Made by a program: the position numbers and the translations under genes. Positions 60,588-64,000 of a stretch of DNA of 64,000 nt are shown piece after piece. Numbering within the stretch: the stretch's first letter is position 1; each line of letters opens with the position of its first letter. The stretch is taken from contig JAVTVJ010000011.1 in NCBI GenBank assembly GCA_034509425.1, forward strand, positions 8,694,001-8,758,000, given 5' to 3'. This DNA comes from Eopsaltria australis (lineage: Eukaryota > Chordata > Aves > Passeriformes > Petroicidae). The notes below the pieces were generated by a model. The model made no database searches. It had not been told where the DNA came from and saw only the letters and a list, made by a program, of their open reading frames with translations.

Positions 60588-60589
60588 TT
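60555..60589. repeat. (ATTT)n tetranucleotide microsatellite
   Basis: Nearly nine perfect units, the longest tetranucleotide repeat in the window; likely length-variable. Confidence 0.95.
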
Positions 60590-61310
60590 GTGAGCAGACT
60601 GTGCCCAAAGGTATTTGAAATTTACCATCACCGTGGTTTTTATATTCAGGCCGTATCCTATTTGCACACTTTCAAAAACTCAGCTTATTCATGCTTCTGT
60701 GCACGAAGACCTTGAGAGCCATTCCTTTCTATGATATGTGTTTGTATGCAATCAAGAAATGTCATTATTAAATGCCTGAACTGTTTGACATACACTTAGG
60801 GACTTTTTATGTATTACTAACAGACTCATCAATACTTTTGATATAGTCTAAACTTGAATACTGAAAATGTTGATGTTATTTTGATCATTTTGATAGTCTA
60901 CACATGGAAAGTTTTCTTCATAGAAATAATTCTGGGTTTTCCCTTCCAAGTTTCTGAAGACACTGATAACTTCCATTACAGTCATCTTAAAATCAAAGTG
61001 CTGCCAGCATGCTGTTTTCCATCAGGCATTGGTATCTCAGCTACGGTATAAACAGCAGGATAACAGCTATTATCTTCATGTTATAAGGAAGTCCAGCTCT
61101 GAACAGGAAACAAAAGTAATTCTGTGCAAACTGATAGTCTGGGGATCTCTGTGATACTTATCTCTCAGGACTATACTATGGCTTGCATTAGCATTCACAG
61201 AACCAATGTGTGTTCCTGCTTTAAGATTATATCCTTAAATGAGCCTGAGCACCCTATATCCTTCTGACACTTTCAGATGTAGTTTATGTTCTCACAGCCT
61301 CTCACCCTCT

Positions 61311-61660
61311 GAAACTACAGAAAGGCAGAAGAGCTATAAAACAGGCTTGAGAGTTGACTGAAACCTCTCCAGCAGAGGAATCTGCTGAGAAGGATCACTG
61401 CCATCCAGAGAGGAAACTGCCTGGCCTGCTGGACTAGTTTCTGCCTATTTTGGCTTCTGTTGCTACTATCAAAAAAAAAAAAGGGTAAGGGAGATGAGGA
61501 ATCCCACCATGCCAGGTCCAAGGATCCTGAAAACTGGAAAGAAGGGACTGTAAAGGGCTTTCTCCTGGACACTCACACCCTGCACAGAGATGCCGTTTTC
61601 CTCACAGACGTTGCCACACTTCCTGGGAAGATTGTGACTTGTGCACAATCAGAAGCAGCA
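61311..61660. other. GC-richer patch of unknown nature, possibly an LTR
   Basis: Composition is higher in G+C than the surroundings. It has GAGCTATAAAACAGGC (TATA-like, 61335-61341), then CCTCTCCAGCAGAGGAATCT and CTGCCTGGCCTGCTGGACTA, and a 12-A run at 61470-61481. The layout recalls an ERV LTR promoter region but I cannot name a family and see no terminal repeats. Frames here are short and unrecognised. Confidence 0.3.
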
Positions 61661-63420
61661 TAGCTATTCACAGTAAAGAAAGGAGCAATATTTTTTGAGA
61701 GAGGTCAGAGGCTGAGCAAGGCAGAAAAAAAGATGTATGTCTGGACAGTGAAAGGGAAATGCAAAAGTACTGCAGCTCGAGGAGCCCGCAGCAAGCATCT
61801 GAATTCTCAGGTGATTGTGACAGAGTGTCATTTTCAATTTTGCTCCAGTGTTATCACCTGTTCTTTTATTTCTATTTAATTGTGTTGTTCAGCCTTCTGA
61901 TTTCTAATACTTACTCTTATAAAAATGACACAGTGCCTTAATCCTTTTATGAAATAAGTTTTAACTGATACACAAATATAAAATGACACAATTTGACCTT
62001 GGAGTTAGACACATCACTCCTTCAAAAAACATTATCATTTCCCACTCCCACATTAAGAGATATTTGGTTAAAGTCCAGTGATATTAGTGGATTTCAGCAG
62101 CCATTTTTCTTTTTCCTGGAATACCAGGGGGCCAAATTATCCACTGGCATAATTTCAACAAAGTAAAGCAGATGATTCCAACAGGGAATTAAGCCATAGG
62201 CACCACAAGGCAAATTCCTTCCATCACTGAGCCACAAACAGTGCAGATTGTTAACACTGCTTCCCCTAAGTTCTATCCAGATAATTCAAGATTTAATGCA
62301 AACCAAAAGCAATCCTAAAATAATCAGTTCTACAGCATTTAATCAGCTGAGAAATGAGCAGTACGTTTCCTTGGACTGATAGGATGCTTTGTCATTTCCT
62401 GTGTGTTCCTGCATGTATTATTTGTTAGCAAACATTGTGTGTTCTCCTTTAGTAACAGGGAATAATTACTGAACATTATTTTAAGCAAAAATGAAGAATT
62501 ATTCCCTTCAGAGAATACATATGAAATACAACAAAAGACATGAAGAGAGAAGCTGTGTTTGAAAACATCATTTTAAACATGCTGAAATTACACTTGAGGT
62601 CTCCAAGTGGAAAAAAAACCCCAACCAACAAAACAAATTTAAAAAAAAAAAACAAATCACAACATCCCAACCCTCAAACCAAACAAAAAACACATAAACA
62701 ACAACCAAAAATTCAAAGCATGTTTAATAGCATGGTCAACTATGATTGCTCTATATTGGAGTCACAATGTAATTTACTCATAATTTATAAAGAAAAAGTA
62801 TGCAAGTCACCTGTTCTCTGAAATGTGAGCAGCCCTGAGAGAAAGCTCACAGCTCTGCCAAAAATATAAACAGCCTTTGAAAGCTGCTTGTTAAGAAAAG
62901 GGTAAAGGGACATTTGCAAATAAATCATCATAGACAGACTTCTTCAGACAGCCACATACAACTGCTGTAACGTATTTATAGAAGGTTGCTTCATGGTCAC
63001 AGAAATACTAAGTATACTAACCCCTGGCAAAGCATTGCCCTGACACTTAAGCCAAATGAACTCTGACAAAGACGGAAGTATTCAGGCGTACACTTCTGCA
63101 GAAGACTACCAGTGTGATTAGTGTGTCAGGATTAAAATAACCTTAAAAGGGGAATATGAAATAATTTCTTTCTCCCTGCTTTCCCCACATCTCTCCCTAC
63201 CCCCAACTACTTCTGCCAAAGACACCACTAACGCCCTTCTTTTGTCTTTGACAAAGATGAGACAAAAGAAAAAAACATTAAAACATCCCTAGAAGAAAGG
63301 CAAGGCAGTAGTCAGGGCAATAGGGCAAGATTTAGAAGAATGAGGTTTGTAACTCAGCAGTCTACCATGGACCTCTAGTGAGTTCCTCATAATAAGCCAG
63401 ATGACCATTTTCAAAAGGAT
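61661..63420. other. Unique non-coding sequence with an A/C-rich tract
   Basis: Nothing gene-like apart from the strand-skewed A/C tract at 62607-62717. A pyrimidine-rich stretch lies around 63165-63215. Confidence 0.55.
62607..62717. repeat. A/C-only low-complexity tract
   Basis: Over 100 bases built almost solely of A and C (minus strand G/T), including a 12-A run. It is the mirror-strand counterpart of the G/T tract at 3.95 kb. It explains the lysine/proline/glutamine-rich frame that crosses it. Confidence 0.85.
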
Positions 63421-63459
63421 ATTTAAGTGCCTATCTCCCTGAGAAATTGATGGGATTCG

Positions 63460-64000
63460 GATAGTGGAATCCCTGTGAGGAGCTATGTTGAGGATACACC
63501 TGGTGCAGGTAGCTGGGCTCACAAGCTGCAGATTGAGAAGCAGATTGAAGTGGAGATTGAGCTTTGGTTGGACCCTGAGACAGGAGGCCATGAACTGCCA
63601 GCCCTTTGGAATAACAAAGGGAATGAAGATACATTCAGCCAGGTGAATGGACACTGAGAGATACAGCAGGAGCCAGAAATTGCCAATCTTTTGGAGAATG
63701 ACATAGACGAAGACCAGTGACACCAGTGAGGTGGATGGACGAGGAGAGGTGCAGGAGACAAAGACTTGGAGGAAGAGCGAGACTGAAGCATGGAGAAACA
63801 ATGAGGGTATAAAATCCTTGGGTTTCCTTTGTTGAGGGTTCTCCTTGGAGGCACCAGCTGGGGCTGTTTCTGTGTTGCTGCGCCATGAATAAATGGCTTT
63901 GTGGAAAGTCATCTGGGGCTCTGCTCTGGGAAAGCTGGGGTGGATCAGGGAGGCAAACGTGGTGTGACCGTGTGAGGGTGGGGTATGCAGGGAGTCAAGC
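63460..64000 (+). mobile_element. Putative ERV LTR, running to the window edge
   Basis: The last 540 bases are GC-richer and have a promoter-to-poly(A) layout typical of an LTR. There is a TATAAAA box at 63808-63814, then GGCACCAGCTGGGGCTG, then AATAAA at 63888-63893, 80 bp downstream of the TATA box, and a U5-like G-rich segment after it. The spacing and the GCGCCATGAATAAATGGCTT context resemble avian ERVL-type LTRs, from memory. The left edge is uncertain (a TG at about 63474 is possible) and the right edge may lie outside. No viral genes are seen in the window. The long minus-strand frame across it is antisense and not credible. Confidence 0.55.

Larger units (their letters stand above)
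57231..61310. other. Unique AT-rich non-coding sequence
   Basis: No gene supported. Two short tandem repeats are listed separately. Open frames are below 100 codons. Confidence 0.6.

Noticed and set aside
63289..63912. 207-codon open frame, minus strand
   Set aside because: It lies antisense to the LTR-like block and adjoining sequence. Two other minus-strand frames and one plus-strand frame are also open here, and the peptide resembles no family I know. GC-richer repeat DNA naturally has fewer stops.

Overview
The window looks like AT-rich, CpG-poor nuclear DNA from a bird, probably intergenic or deep intronic sequence on a macrochromosome. The main evidence is seven fragments of CR1 LINEs, several carrying the avian CR1 3' signature (a 'GATCTTAGAGGTCTTTTC'-type segment followed by TGATTCTATGA-like repeats). 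Three LTR-like elements support this; two of them match avian endogenous retrovirus LTRs from memory. Repeat content is otherwise low: short microsatellites and homopolymer tracts. Family assignments are from memory, since no database search was possible.

No protein-coding gene can be supported. Long open frames are few. The two longest (about 200 codons, minus strand, near 51.6-52.2 kb and 63.3-63.9 kb) lie antisense to a CR1 copy and to an LTR-like element. The next longest (123 codons, minus strand, near 37.3-37.7 kb) is about what chance gives in 64 kb of six-frame sequence. I recognised no tRNA, rRNA, snRNA, CpG island or CRISPR.

Layout: 0-13.7 kb is unique sequence with a small CR1 tail, a perfect hairpin, a G-quadruplex motif and an unidentified LTR-like patch near 7.7-8.0 kb. 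At 13.7-14.1 kb is a CR1 reverse-transcriptase fragment. 14-27.6 kb is mostly unique, with a perfect 54-bp tandem duplication at 22.4 kb. At 27.6-28.1 kb is an avian ERV LTR. 28-51.6 kb is mostly unique, with two minus-strand CR1 tails. At 51.67-52.32 kb is the largest CR1 copy. At 53.8-54.1 kb an internally deleted LTR sits inside a CR1 tail with a 5-bp target-site duplication. At 54.7 and 55.6 kb is a diverged 79-bp duplicate pair. At 57.0-57.2 kb is an older CR1 fragment. At 63.4-64 kb an LTR-like element runs to the window edge.

The most speculative but potentially most valuable signals are three minus-strand segments (3.4, 22.8 and 40.4 kb) with plausible splice sites at both ends and open frames of exon size. 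They could be exons of an unrecognised spliced transcript, coding or lncRNA. They are reported as low-confidence candidates only. No clearly novel biological system was found.
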